Both the position numbers and the translations under genes were made by a program. DNA of 64,000 nucleotides from Aquirufa beregesia (GTDB lineage Bacteria > Bacteroidota > Bacteroidia > Cytophagales > Spirosomataceae). The stretch is taken from the NCBI RefSeq assembly GCF_011090385.1, contig NZ_SEWW01000002.1, positions 237,825 through 301,824 on the forward strand. Direction: 5' to 3'. Numbering within the stretch: position 1 is the stretch's first letter; each line of letters begins with the position of its first letter. The notes under the pieces are model-generated. The model saw nothing but the letters and a program-made list of their open reading frames with translations, had not been told where the DNA came from and did not search any database. Shown in pieces: positions 34,673-44,800 of the stretch.

Positions 34673-35533
34673 ATTACTGGATAAATATCGGTCGCCACGA
34701 TCGCAAATAATACAAACAATCACGCCTTCTTGTAGCTCTTCAGCTAAACGAATACTGGCGGCTACTGCTCCTCCACTGCTCATTCCTCCAAAAACCCCTT
34801 CTATTTTGGCTAGTTTCCTTGTCATAGCTACCGCTTCTTCTTCGGAAATGTCCATGATACGGTCCACGCGCTCGGGTTGGTATATTTTGGGACGATAGGC
34901 TTCTGGCCAGCGACGAATCCCTGGTATGGAAGAACCTTCGGTGGGTTGGCAGCCAACTATTTGAATGTTTGGATTTTGTTCTTTTAAATACATGGAGGTT
35001 CCCATGATGGTTCCAGTTGTCCCCATGGAACTCACAAAGTGCGTAATTTCCCCTTGAGTATCCCGGTAAATCTCTGGACCTGTACTTTTATAATGGGCCA
35101 GGTAATTGTCTGGATTTTCGAATTGATTCAATAATATATATTCACCCGTTGCCGCTTTTTCCACGGCATAATCTCTCGCTTCTTCGATACTCTTCGTTAA
35201 AGTAACTTTGGCGCCAAATGCTTCCATAGTCAGTACACGCTCGCGTGTGGAATTAGCGGGCATGGCTAATTCGATTTCTAAATTGTATAAGCAAGCAATC
35301 ATGGCTAAGGCTATGCCTGTATTGCCAGAAGTGGCCTCAATGAGTTTCATGCCTGGTTGAATATCTCCCCGTTTTAGAGCAGATTCAATCATGTTTTTTG
35401 CCGCCCGATCTTTTACTGAACCCCCTGGATTGTTACCTTCAAGTTTGCCATAAATGCGCACATTTTTATTGCTGTGCAATTGTTTCAATTCTACCAATGG
35501 AGTATTTCCTACTAAGTCTAATAATGTGCTCAT
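34658..35533 (-). CDS. cysM: Cysteine synthase B
   Basis: The 291-residue PLP enzyme makes L-cysteine from O-acetylserine and sulfide or thiosulfate. It carries NNPGGSVKDRAAKNM with the PLP lysine Lys41, the TSGNTG phosphate/substrate loop near residue 70, SSMGTTGTIMG, and the C-terminal CDRGDRYLS pattern that favours the CysM subgroup over CysK. It lies one base after cysE, whose product provides O-acetylserine, and ends the leftward operon bshC-mnmH-cysE-cysM. Confidence 0.92.
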   Translation of the reverse strand: MSTLLDLVGNTPLVELKQLHSNKNVRIYGKLEGNNPGGSVKDRAAKNMIESALKRGDIQPGMKLIEATSGNTGIALAMIACLYNLEIELAMPANSTRERVLTMEAFGAKVTLTKSIEEARDYAVEKAATGEYILLNQFENPDNYLAHYKSTGPEIYRDTQGEITHFVSSMGTTGTIMGTSMYLKEQNPNIQIVGCQPTEGSSIPGIRRWPEAYRPKIYQPERVDRIMDISEEEAVAMTRKLAKIEGVFGGMSSGGAVAASIRLAEELQEGVIVCIICDRGDRYLSSNLFGE

Positions 35534-35534
35534 T

Positions 35535-36341
35535 TTAGTCTAAGATAACTTTTGTATTTTCTTGATGGTAAATTTTTGTATTGGGAGCGACACTTCTAGT
35601 GAGCCAAACATTTCCTCCGATTATTGAATTTTTACCCACGGTAGTATCTCCTCCTAAAATAGTGGCACCTGAATAAATAACCACATCATCTTCTATGGTA
35701 GGATGTCTTTTGGTAGAAGCCATGCTTTTGTCGACAGATAATGCACCTAAGGTTACACCTTGGTAAATTTTAACCCGTTCACCAATAATACAGGTTTCCC
35801 CAATGACGATTCCTGTTCCATGATCCATAAAAAAGAATTTGCCTATGCGGGCACCAGGATGAATATCGATACCTGTTTTCGAATGGGCATATTCTGTCAA
35901 TATACGAGGTATCAATGGAACTCCTAATGCACAAAGTTCATGGGCCAATCGATAAAATGCCATGGCATAAAAGCCAGGATAAGTTCTAATTACCTCAAAA
36001 TCGGTATTGGCAGCAGGGTCACCATTGACCATCGCTTCTACGTCGGTGAGTAAGGTATCATACACCTTAGGAATGCGAGCCATATACGCTTGCGTTAAGC
36101 TATGTGGGTCTGTAGGCAATTCGTTTTTCATCGAGTGCAACATGGATTCTAATCCATTCTCTATGCTTTCCCAAACAGCGATCAATTCTTCTTTTTGAGA
36201 GAAATGTTTACGAGTTTGCTCTGGAAATAAGGTCAGAATAATCTTCGTAAATAGTTTTTTTATATCTGAAGTAGCAGGAAAATCACGTGTTTGCTCGTGT
36301 TTTGCAAGTATAGTATCTAAAAAATCGGAAGGTAACATCAT
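35535..36341 (-). CDS. cysE: Serine O-acetyltransferase
   Basis: The 268-residue protein has a helical N-terminal domain (about 1-130) and a left-handed beta-helix of hexapeptide repeats. The active region GIDIHPGARIGKFFFMDHGTGIVIGETCIIGERVKIYQGVTLG contains the catalytic His-Asp pair of serine acetyltransferases. It converts serine and acetyl-CoA to O-acetylserine for the adjacent cysteine synthase. The N-terminal domain is of the longer Bacteroidota type. The short tail lacks a clear final isoleucine for docking into cysteine synthase: it ends KVILD. Confidence 0.9.
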   Translation of the reverse strand: MMLPSDFLDTILAKHEQTRDFPATSDIKKLFTKIILTLFPEQTRKHFSQKEELIAVWESIENGLESMLHSMKNELPTDPHSLTQAYMARIPKVYDTLLTDVEAMVNGDPAANTDFEVIRTYPGFYAMAFYRLAHELCALGVPLIPRILTEYAHSKTGIDIHPGARIGKFFFMDHGTGIVIGETCIIGERVKIYQGVTLGALSVDKSMASTKRHPTIEDDVVIYSGATILGGDTTVGKNSIIGGNVWLTRSVAPNTKIYHQENTKVILD

Positions 36342-36355
36342 CTTCGGTTTAGGTT

Positions 36356-37381
36356 TTAGGCATTCAAAATATGTGGAAGAATTGCCTCCACTTGTTTTTG
36401 GGTATCTAAAGAATGGATCTCTAATCGTTGGATTTTTTGCAGGTCTCTTTGTTCCAATCCATGTAAGTAAGCTTTGTCATAATACTGTAATGTGATAGCC
36501 GCCACGTCCTCAAATTCTCCCATTTCCAAGCAAGCTAGGGCTTTTTGATAGTGTTGGCCACCCAGGCGCTTTTTGATTTTTTCAATGGCTTCTGCCAACA
36601 TTTCTTTGGGATATTGAGCGTACACCTCTACTAAATAAGGTAAACGGTATTGGGCATCTATATCCAAAAATAATACAGGGGCATCCCGAAGTTGGTTATA
36701 AAATTCCAAATTCATGAATACCTTACCAATGTGCCTACTTTCATCTTCCACCCAAATGGTTTTTTGTAAATCCAATTGGCGTAATTCATGAAAAAGCACA
36801 TTTTCAAAATGTTCACTACTAGGCTGAGGTGCTAATCCCAAATGACCAAAAGCAGAACCTCGGTGATGAGCGATTCCTTCCAAATCAATGACTTGAAATC
36901 CTCGCTTTTTCATTTCCAATAATATTTCCGTCTTTCCACTGCCCGTCTTCCCACCTAAAACCCGTAATGGAATGGGATTTTCCAATGTCTTTAGGACCAA
37001 ATGACGATAAGCTTTATATCCTCCAATCAATAACTTCACTTGTAAGCCAGCTGTTTCAAGTAACCAGGCCATACTTCCACTGCGCATACCTCCTCGCCAA
37101 CAGTGTATCAACAAAGGTTTCCCTTGCGCTAATTTTTTAGCTGATTTTACCCAAGGGGCTAATTTAGGCCCTACGATGGATAGCCCTAATTCTACGGCTT
37201 TATCCTTACCCTCTTTTTTATAACAAGTGCCCACGGCAGCCCTTTCCTCATTACTGAACATGGGAAAAGAAATGGCACCAAGTATGTGAGCTTTTTCATA
37301 TTCCCCAGGCGAACGCACATCTAACATCACCCCTTCAGCAGAAGCGGAAATAAAATCCAAGGGGCTCAGTTTTTCAGGCAT
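36356..37381 (-). CDS. mnmH: tRNA 2-selenouridine/geranyl-2-thiouridine synthase
   Basis: The 341-residue protein joins an N-terminal rhodanese domain (VRSPGEYEKAHILGA, active cysteine Cys94 in HCWRGGMRSGS) with a P-loop domain (GGKTGSGKT at 143-151). This architecture is MnmH (SelU), which replaces the sulfur of 2-thiouridine at tRNA position 34 by selenium through a geranylated intermediate. The enzyme needs selenophosphate from SelD, not in this window. It overlaps bshC by eight bases and sits in a sulfur-metabolism operon. Confidence 0.93.
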   Translation of the reverse strand: MPEKLSPLDFISASAEGVMLDVRSPGEYEKAHILGAISFPMFSNEERAAVGTCYKKEGKDKAVELGLSIVGPKLAPWVKSAKKLAQGKPLLIHCWRGGMRSGSMAWLLETAGLQVKLLIGGYKAYRHLVLKTLENPIPLRVLGGKTGSGKTEILLEMKKRGFQVIDLEGIAHHRGSAFGHLGLAPQPSSEHFENVLFHELRQLDLQKTIWVEDESRHIGKVFMNLEFYNQLRDAPVLFLDIDAQYRLPYLVEVYAQYPKEMLAEAIEKIKKRLGGQHYQKALACLEMGEFEDVAAITLQYYDKAYLHGLEQRDLQKIQRLEIHSLDTQKQVEAILPHILNA

Positions 37382-38936
37382 TGGGAGACTGTAAAGGAAT
37401 CACGTAAAGTTCAAAATGTAATGGATCAAAACTATCTAATAAGTCCTGAATTAGACTAGGCTTATCTAAGTAAAAATCTAATAGGTTATCGTATCGTTCT
37501 TGCCAGTTACCATGTGGGAATAAACGGGCTTTCACTTGTTGGATTTGACGAATGGCTGTCTCATGATTTCTTTCTTCTGCACGTTTTAGCTTTTTCGCCA
37601 TTCGTTCCAAACCATTGATCCAGCGTTGTCTTTCTGCCAATATACTACCTTCTAAAGTAGGATCTACTTGTTTGGCTTTCCATACCATTTGTTCTAAAAT
37701 AGGGTCGACAGCCTCCATCTCTTGTTGAAAGTCTAAACTATACAGGGTATTTTCAAGCACATACTTTCGAATCAATGATGACTCTGGAAGAAATAAATCA
37801 GAGATTTTAATGCCTAATTTTTCTATTCTCTTCTGTTCCACAGATGGCAGAAGTAAAGCGAAATTTCTCGGTAAAACAATCGGGTAAGGAACTCGATGGT
37901 GATCAAAAATACCTTTCAATTGTAACCAATATGCCACTTCGGCTGGTCCTCCCAAATAGGCAAGATTAGGTAATATGCATTCTTGATAAAGAGGTCTTAA
38001 AACAACATTAGGACTAAATCTCTCGGGATGAAGCTGGAGTTCATTTTTCAGCTCTTCAAGACTAAACTGAATGGATTGATTCAATACGTGGTAATATTCC
38101 CCTTGTTTTTCAATTCGCTCTCTGATGCCATCTTGTAAATAAAACAAATTGATTCCTCGGGCATTGATTTGTGTTTTATAACCCAAATCATTTAAGTGTT
38201 GATTTTGGCTTTCGACTAAAGATTCATGCACATGCTCTAACAAATCAGCTTCCATTATCGGATGGAATAAAGATTTTAATCGAGCATCATCGGCATCCAA
38301 GCAAATCAATCCTTCCGCACCAAAAAGCTCATGCATATAACATCGAACGGCTTCGGTTAAGGTCTTACTTTGGCTATAGGCTTTTTGAAAAATGGGCAAT
38401 GAATAGGGTAATGAATGTAGAAAATCAGATATCCCTTCTAAGGTAAATCTCCCCACGGCTCCTTGTTGTTGGGTATTCCAAGAGTAGGTCTTTTGGTTAA
38501 GGTGCACATGATTTATTTCATCCCAATCGTGGTCCTCAGTGGCCATCCAGTAAACGGGAATAAAGTGATATGCTGGATATTCCGCTTTTAATTGCTTAGC
38601 CAAATTGATGGTGGAGACAATTTTGTAAATGACATACAATGGGCCAGTCATTAGATTGAGCTGGTGACCTGTGGTTACGGTAAATGTAGTTGAATCGAGT
38701 AATTTTTCAAATGCTGGAGCGTTTTCCAGACCTTGGTATTGATCTTGAAGTACTTCTACCAAAGCTTTTCGATGGCCTATAGGGAAAGACTTTTTATCAG
38801 CTAATTGATTTTTAAAGCCAGCGATGTTCGGGCTATTTTGGTATAAGTTTTTTAAATTAGGTTTCTCGTCTAAATAGTCCAGCAGTAAAGGGCTGAATGC
38901 AGAAAGATGAGATAGCGGGTAGCTTTGGATAGGCAT
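37374..38936 (-). CDS. bshC: Bacillithiol biosynthesis cysteine-adding enzyme
   Basis: The 520-residue protein has the BshC hallmarks TVTTGHQLNLMTGPLYVIYKI near residue 90, FIPVYWMATEDHDWDEINH, ALLPSVEQKRIEKLGI and a C-terminal coiled coil (RQRWINGLERMAKKLKRAEERNHE). BshC joins cysteine to glucosaminyl malate in the last step of bacillithiol synthesis. It heads an operon that also makes cysteine (cysE, cysM), so supply and use of cysteine are linked. BshA and BshB are not in the window. Confidence 0.93.
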   Translation of the reverse strand: MPIQSYPLSHLSAFSPLLLDYLDEKPNLKNLYQNSPNIAGFKNQLADKKSFPIGHRKALVEVLQDQYQGLENAPAFEKLLDSTTFTVTTGHQLNLMTGPLYVIYKIVSTINLAKQLKAEYPAYHFIPVYWMATEDHDWDEINHVHLNQKTYSWNTQQQGAVGRFTLEGISDFLHSLPYSLPIFQKAYSQSKTLTEAVRCYMHELFGAEGLICLDADDARLKSLFHPIMEADLLEHVHESLVESQNQHLNDLGYKTQINARGINLFYLQDGIRERIEKQGEYYHVLNQSIQFSLEELKNELQLHPERFSPNVVLRPLYQECILPNLAYLGGPAEVAYWLQLKGIFDHHRVPYPIVLPRNFALLLPSVEQKRIEKLGIKISDLFLPESSLIRKYVLENTLYSLDFQQEMEAVDPILEQMVWKAKQVDPTLEGSILAERQRWINGLERMAKKLKRAEERNHETAIRQIQQVKARLFPHGNWQERYDNLLDFYLDKPSLIQDLLDSFDPLHFELYVIPLQSPNA

Positions 38937-39043
38937 ATGGTTGAATGGAAAGGGCCGTTAATATATAAAAACCCAACTGTTTTCCAGAAAGTTCGAGCGA
39001 AATTAAATATATTTAACAGATTTTTGAGGTACTATATTTTCAA

Positions 39044-40180
39044 ATGAGATTTTTCACCGTTCTTTTTTTATTTTTAGTTGCGCATTTGGGCTTTGCTCAA
39101 CAAACACCTCAAGTTACTCAATTCATGATGAATCGTTATCTGTATAATCCAGCATTTGCTGGATTTGAGGATTTTACAGACATTAAATTGGGTTATCGCC
39201 AGCAGTGGGTCGGTTTATCAGAGGGGATGAAAACCTTCAATGCCACAGCCAATTGGGCCATTGATAAGTCGGATAGAACCTCCACAGGGCCTACTCCTTA
39301 CATGTCTAAAACCATCCGAAGGTCTTTTAATCCGACAAAACGGAGAAAGAAAGACTATCGCTGGGAATTTCATCAGGGTTTAGGGTTACAGATTCAAGCG
39401 GACCAATTTGGGCCCATGTCTACTTTTTCTGTAGCAGGATCTTATGCTTACCATGTATCCTTAGGTGGGGAAAATAAGTTGTCAGTGGGAGCAACAGGTG
39501 GATATTATTCCAGGGGTTTAAACATGAATAATTTTGATGTAAAAGATGGAGGAGATCCATTAATTTTATACTTAGATCCACCAGCTGGAACAGCCATCAC
39601 ATCGGCACCCACTCCTTATGGCTCCCTCACTGCAGGTCAATTATTGGCTAATGTAGGTGTGCTTTATTACAATCGAGAATTTTTCTTAGGCCTTTCGGCA
39701 AATCAGCTGATATTTGAGAATTTCACCTATGAGCGCTCAGACCCTGCGGCCTTGGATACGCTTAGTAGGAGGTATTATTGGCCAAACAATTCGGATTTTG
39801 ACAATGATAAGGTCATGACGCGTGCCTTATATTCGGGAACCATGAAGCCTAATTTATTTGCTATGTTTGGTTATCACATCCGAACCTCTAAATATTTTAC
39901 AGTTTCACCTGCAGCCATGGTGAAGTTTTATAAAGCAGGAACCATATCCATTGAAGCGAATGTAAAAGCCGATTTCAATCAACAGTTTTGGATGGGTTTT
40001 GGATACCGACATAAGGAATCTTATTCTGCCATGTTTGGGGTTCAACTGCGGCATAATATGCATATGTCTTATTCGTATGACTTGAATGTCAATGGATTAG
40101 CCTATCAATCCATGGGTTCACACGAACTAGTATTGGGGATCACAATTAATAATAAGATTGGAGTTCCTACTCCACATTAA
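39044..40180 (+). CDS. PorP/SprF family type IX secretion membrane protein
   Basis: The 378-residue protein begins with a signal peptide (to about residue 18) and then QTPQVTQFMMNRYLYNPAFAGFEDFTDIKLGYRQQWVGL, the highly typical start of PorP/SprF proteins, followed by a beta-barrel with GNKLSVGATGGYYS-like strands. These proteins accompany type B cargo of the type IX secretion system and help to anchor it at the surface. Usually a large adhesin gene is beside it; none is here, so its partner must be elsewhere. Confidence 0.9.
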   Translation: MRFFTVLFLFLVAHLGFAQQTPQVTQFMMNRYLYNPAFAGFEDFTDIKLGYRQQWVGLSEGMKTFNATANWAIDKSDRTSTGPTPYMSKTIRRSFNPTKRRKKDYRWEFHQGLGLQIQADQFGPMSTFSVAGSYAYHVSLGGENKLSVGATGGYYSRGLNMNNFDVKDGGDPLILYLDPPAGTAITSAPTPYGSLTAGQLLANVGVLYYNREFFLGLSANQLIFENFTYERSDPAALDTLSRRYYWPNNSDFDNDKVMTRALYSGTMKPNLFAMFGYHIRTSKYFTVSPAAMVKFYKAGTISIEANVKADFNQQFWMGFGYRHKESYSAMFGVQLRHNMHMSYSYDLNVNGLAYQSMGSHELVLGITINNKIGVPTPH

Positions 40181-40182
40181 TC

Positions 40183-40647
40183 TTATTTCGATCCGTATTT
40201 GTCTCGAATTTTTTGGTAAGCTTGATCTGGAATCGGACTGTCGTTTGGTAGGATTGGTGCTACGGGTTTTTCCCAATTTAAATAACCTTTCACCCATGCT
40301 AAAGCAAGGCCTAAGGCTAATATTCCAATGAAAATAAACATTTCAACTAAGGCGTAGCTCGACCAAACAGGACTTGCATTTTCTAAGTCTGGATGATGAA
40401 AAACGGAGGCCCATGGAAAGAGAAAAATAAGTTCAATTTCAAACAAGACAAACATCAGTGCAATCAAATAAAAACGAGGATTAAAGCGAATATTGGCATT
40501 GCCAATAGGGGCTTCGCCCGACTCATAAGTACTGAGTTTTTCTACATTAGGGCGATTCGGCCTGATCCATTTGGCAAGGGTTAAAATAATAGCTAAGAAT
40601 AGAATTCCAGCTATCAAAAAGGCTGCGACATATGCGAAAGCTTCCAT
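40183..40647 (-). CDS. nuoA: NADH-quinone oxidoreductase subunit A
   Basis: The 154-residue membrane protein has three transmembrane helices and the NuoA signature YESGEAPIGNANIRFNPRFYLIALMFVLFEIELIFLFPW with conserved acidic residues in the second helix. It is part of the membrane arm of complex I. The gene is next to DedA (one-base overlap) and not to nuoB or the other subunits. A short charged C-terminal tail extends it beyond the usual 120-150 residues. Confidence 0.93.
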   Translation of the reverse strand: MEAFAYVAAFLIAGILFLAIILTLAKWIRPNRPNVEKLSTYESGEAPIGNANIRFNPRFYLIALMFVLFEIELIFLFPWASVFHHPDLENASPVWSSYALVEMFIFIGILALGLALAWVKGYLNWEKPVAPILPNDSPIPDQAYQKIRDKYGSK

Positions 40648-41264
40648 TATTGCCTCATTTTCAAATAACCTTTAATCACGGTAAAGGTGGTTATCCCTAA
40701 GAAAAACAAAATAATGTAGTGTACATAATTAATGATCCAAGGGAAATGCTGTCCCAAGTAATAGCCCGATGTCACTAATATCCCCACCCAAAGGCCACCA
40801 CCTACGACATTTAATAATAAATAACTATACCAAGGCATTCTACTGATGCCTGCCAAGATGGGCGTGAAAGTTCTAACTACAGGTAAAAAACGACTGATAA
40901 CCAAGGCCATAAAGCCATATTTGTCAAAAAATTCTCGGGTAGAATCCAAATGTTTTTTCTTGAAAAAGAGACTATCCGGTCTATTTTCTAGGGATTTGCC
41001 AAAGAATCGCCCAGATAAATAACCGACGAGAGAACCTACCACTGCGGCTAAGAATATGCTGGCTAATAAACCCGAAAGAGGTTCTTTTAAGACACCTGTT
41101 CCCCCAAATACCCCAGTTAAAAAAAGCAAATAATCGCCAGGAAGGAAAAATGCAAAGAACAGCCCATTTTCAGCAAAAACAATCAGCGTAATAACAAGTA
41201 AGCCAGAGCGAATGATGGTTTCAGAATCAGTTAACTGATGCCACAAAATATTTATTTCATCCAT
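40647..41264 (-). CDS. DedA family membrane protein
   Basis: The 205-residue protein has four to five hydrophobic segments and the DedA/VTT domain motifs FFLPGDYLLFLTG, GYLSGRFFGKSL, FFDKYGFMALVISRFLPVVRTFTPILAGISRMPW. The family includes flippases for undecaprenyl phosphate and phosphatidylethanolamine and supports envelope homeostasis. Its stop overlaps the nuoA start by one base, so the pair is co-translated. Confidence 0.9.
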   Translation of the reverse strand: MDEINILWHQLTDSETIIRSGLLVITLIVFAENGLFFAFFLPGDYLLFLTGVFGGTGVLKEPLSGLLASIFLAAVVGSLVGYLSGRFFGKSLENRPDSLFFKKKHLDSTREFFDKYGFMALVISRFLPVVRTFTPILAGISRMPWYSYLLLNVVGGGLWVGILVTSGYYLGQHFPWIINYVHYIILFFLGITTFTVIKGYLKMRQ

Positions 41265-41378
41265 AATAGGGGCTATACAAGCTTATTAATCGTTGGTTTT
41301 TAGGCTTTTGTCTCAAAAAATTGTACATTGAGAGTATAAATATCCATTAAAATTTCCATTTTTTCCTACATTTGAGCT

Positions 41379-41762
41379 ATGAAAACTTGGCTAGCCTCCA
41401 TCCTTTTTGTGATTATCTTTTCGGGATCCTGGATTCCGAAGGTAGGAATGGAACAAAGTTTCAAGGCGAATGAATTACTAAAACATTTTCAAGACCATAA
41501 GCGCCAGGCACCCGCAGGATTCAGTTTTATGGATTTTCTTTGGATGCATTATGCTGCTGATTCTAAGCATGCCAAAACGACTAAACATCCAAGTTTACCT
41601 AGTTTTGATTTTAGTGGTGTTAGTGGATATGTCCTTCCACCCATTTATCTAGTCTTTATATTGCCCCTTCTATTTGTGTTACCTCGTCGCCAATTAATCA
41701 ATTGGCAAAATCTATATCGTTTTTCATTAGCTAGAGTGCTAATAGCACCTCCTCGGTACTAA
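41379..41762 (+). CDS. Small exported protein of the metal-efflux locus
   Basis: The 127-residue protein has an N-terminal signal or anchor (TWLASILFVIIFSGSW), a middle rich in histidine (FQDHKRQ, MHYAADSKHAKTTKHP) and a C-terminal hydrophobic stretch (VLPPIYLVFILPLLFVLP). Small proteins with a DFLWMHY-like motif commonly precede CusA-type genes in Bacteroidota; their function is not established, and a metal-binding role is inference from the histidines. A TACATTTG -7-like element lies just upstream at about 41367. Confidence 0.65.
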   Translation: MKTWLASILFVIIFSGSWIPKVGMEQSFKANELLKHFQDHKRQAPAGFSFMDFLWMHYAADSKHAKTTKHPSLPSFDFSGVSGYVLPPIYLVFILPLLFVLPRRQLINWQNLYRFSLARVLIAPPRY

Positions 41763-41806
41763 GGATTTGTCATTCATTTCCTTACGTTCACCATTTCCAT
41801 TGAAAA

Positions 41807-44800
41807 ATGATTAATTCGATAATATATTTTAGTATTCGAAATAAACTCATTGTAGGTTTATTCGTATTAGGTCTTGTGGCATGGGGAGGCTATTCTCTCA
41901 CCCGTTTGCCCATTGATGCCTTGCCTGACATTACCTCTAATCAGGTACAAGTCATGACACAATCACCCGCTTTAGCTGCGTCAGAAGTAGAGAAGTTTGT
42001 TACATTTCCATTAGAGATATCTTTGAGAACCATCCCTAATGTGAAAGATATTCGTTCTATTTCCCGCATGGGCTTATCCATTATTACCGTCGTCTTTGAA
42101 GATGAAGTAGCGATGGAAGTAGCGCGACAGCAGGTTTCGGAAAAATTAAAAGCTGCCGAACCTTATTTATTACGCGGGGCGGGCATTCCTGAAATGGCTC
42201 CCATTACCACGGGTTTAGGAGAGTTCTATCAATATACTTTGGACGTAGATCCCGAATTCCGAGATCAATATTCCTTGGCTGATTTACGTACCTACCAAGA
42301 TTGGATAGTCAAGCGTCAATTGCTTGGGATCAAGGGTGTTGTAGAAGTCAGTTCTTTTGGAGGTTATGTCAAACAATATGAAGTAGCCATAAATCCTGAG
42401 CGAATCCGAGCGATGAACATCAGTATCGATGAGCTTTTTACAGCCTTAGAAAATAACAATTCTAATTCTGGGGGTAGTTATCTGGAAAAAGGAACTGATG
42501 CCTATTTCATTCGTTCCGAAGGGATGATACAGTCCTTAGCAGATATCGAAAATACGGTTGTTAAACAGCGTGGTTCAGGTGGATTGCCTGTATTTGTCAA
42601 AGATGTAGCCAAAGTCCAATTTGGGAAAGCGGTACGCTATGGAGCTATGACTAAAAATGGTCGTGGTGAAGCTGTGGGTGCGGTAATGCTTTTATTGAAA
42701 GGAGCGAATGCCAATACCGTGGTGAAGGATGTGAAAGATCGAATGGAATTGATTCAAAAAACACTCCCTCAGGGAATTCACATTAATGCTTACCTAGATC
42801 GAAGTATATTAATAGGGAAGGCCATTAATACCGTCGAGAAAAATTTAATCGAAGGGGGATTAATTGTGGTCTTTATTCTTGTCTTGTTATTGGGAAATTG
42901 GCGGGCTGGACTTATTGTGGCATCCATGATTCCTCTCTGTTTGCTGTTTGCCTTTGCCATGATGAATATCTTTGGCGTTTCAGCGAATCTAATGTCATTA
43001 GGGGCAATAGACTTTGGTTTGATTGTGGATGGAGCCGTGATCATTGTAGAATCCATCATTCATCGACTCCATTCAAGGAGGAAAGGAGAAGTCCTAAGTC
43101 AACATGAAATGGATGAAGAGGTAAATATCTCAGCTCAAGCCATTTTTAAATCGGCAGCCTTTGGAGTTATCATTATTCTGATTGTGTATTTACCCATCAT
43201 GGCTTTAGGAGGAATTGAAGGTAAGATGTTTAGACCAATGGCCCAAACAGTGTCATTTGCCATTTTTGGAGCCTTGTTGCTTTCTTTAACCTATGTGCCC
43301 ATGATGTCTTCCTTATTTTTAAGTAAGAAAGTAAGTCATAAGGTCACTTGGGCAGATAGAATCATGAATTTTATGTATGGGAAATACAGTCCTATGGTCA
43401 ATTGGGCATTAAGCAATCGCAAGAAAGTGGTAGTAGCATCACTTGTCCTATTAACAGGAAGTATTGGTTTATTTACCACCTTGGGAGGGGAATTTATTCC
43501 AGAATTGAATGAAGGAGATTTTGCGGTAGAAACTATCTTGCCGACAAATGCCTCCCTTTCTCAGAGCATAGCAGTCAATAATAATGCTCAAGCCTTATTG
43601 CTCAAAAAATTCCCAGATGAAATCAAGCAAGTGGTGTCTCGTATTGGAGCATCGGAAATCCCAACGGATCCTATGGGAATCAATGCCTGCGATTTAATCA
43701 TCATATTAAATGAACCAAGCGTGTGGAAAAAAGCTAAAACCATGGAGGAATTGGAGGAAAAAATGGATCGTGAATTGGATGCTTTTCCTGAAGTAAACTT
43801 TGAATTCACTCAGCCTATTCAAATGCGCTTTAATGAGTTGATTGCAGGAGTTAAATCTGATGTGGCTATTAAAATTTTTGGAGAGGATCTAGAAATTTTG
43901 TTTGAAAAAGCGACAGAGGCAGCTCGCTATATTCGGAAAATCGAGGGGGTAGGGGATATCAAAGTTCAGCAAATAGATGGGGTTCCGCAGTTAGTCGTGC
44001 ATTATAATCGGGCTAAGATGGCACAATATGGTTTACGTATTCAAGATGTGAACCGTCGAGTGAAAATGACATTTGCTGGCGAAACGGCTGGCTTGGTGAT
44101 GGAAGGGGAGAAACGTTATGACTTAGTTGTTCGTATGGACTCCGCTCATCGGGCAGATATTCAAAATTTGAAGGAGCTATATTTAGATTTGCCCAATGGT
44201 TCACAAATTCCTTTGGAAGAAGTAGCCACGGTAGATTATCAAAATGCACCTGTTGAAATTTCACGTGATAATACCAACCGACGAATTACCATTGGCATCA
44301 ATGTCAGAAATCGTGACGTTCAAAGTGTGGTGACAGACATTGAAAAAGTGATGAAGAATAAAATCACATTGCCAGCAGGTTATTATGTCAAGTATGGAGG
44401 CACTTTTGAAAATCTTCAAGCGGCAAAATCTAGATTGTCATTGGTTGTTCCTTTGGCATTAGCGCTGATTTTTGCACTCTTGTTTTTTACCTTCAATTCC
44501 ATGCTAGAAGCGGCCATCATTTATTTGGCTATTCCGCTTTCTGCCATTGGAGGTATCTGGGCCTTGTACATCAGAGGAATGCCTTTTTCTGTTTCCGCAG
44601 GAATCGGCTTTATTGCTCTATTTGGAGTGGCTGTATTAAACGGAATTGTGCTTTTATCCTTCTTTAAGCAATTAGCTACAGAAGGCGACTCGGTAGCAGA
44701 ACGACTAAGGAAAGGTCTCGAGTTACGTTTCCGTCCAGTCATCATGACAGCATCAGTGGCTTCTTTGGGCTTCTTGCCTATGGCATTGAGTCATTCACCA

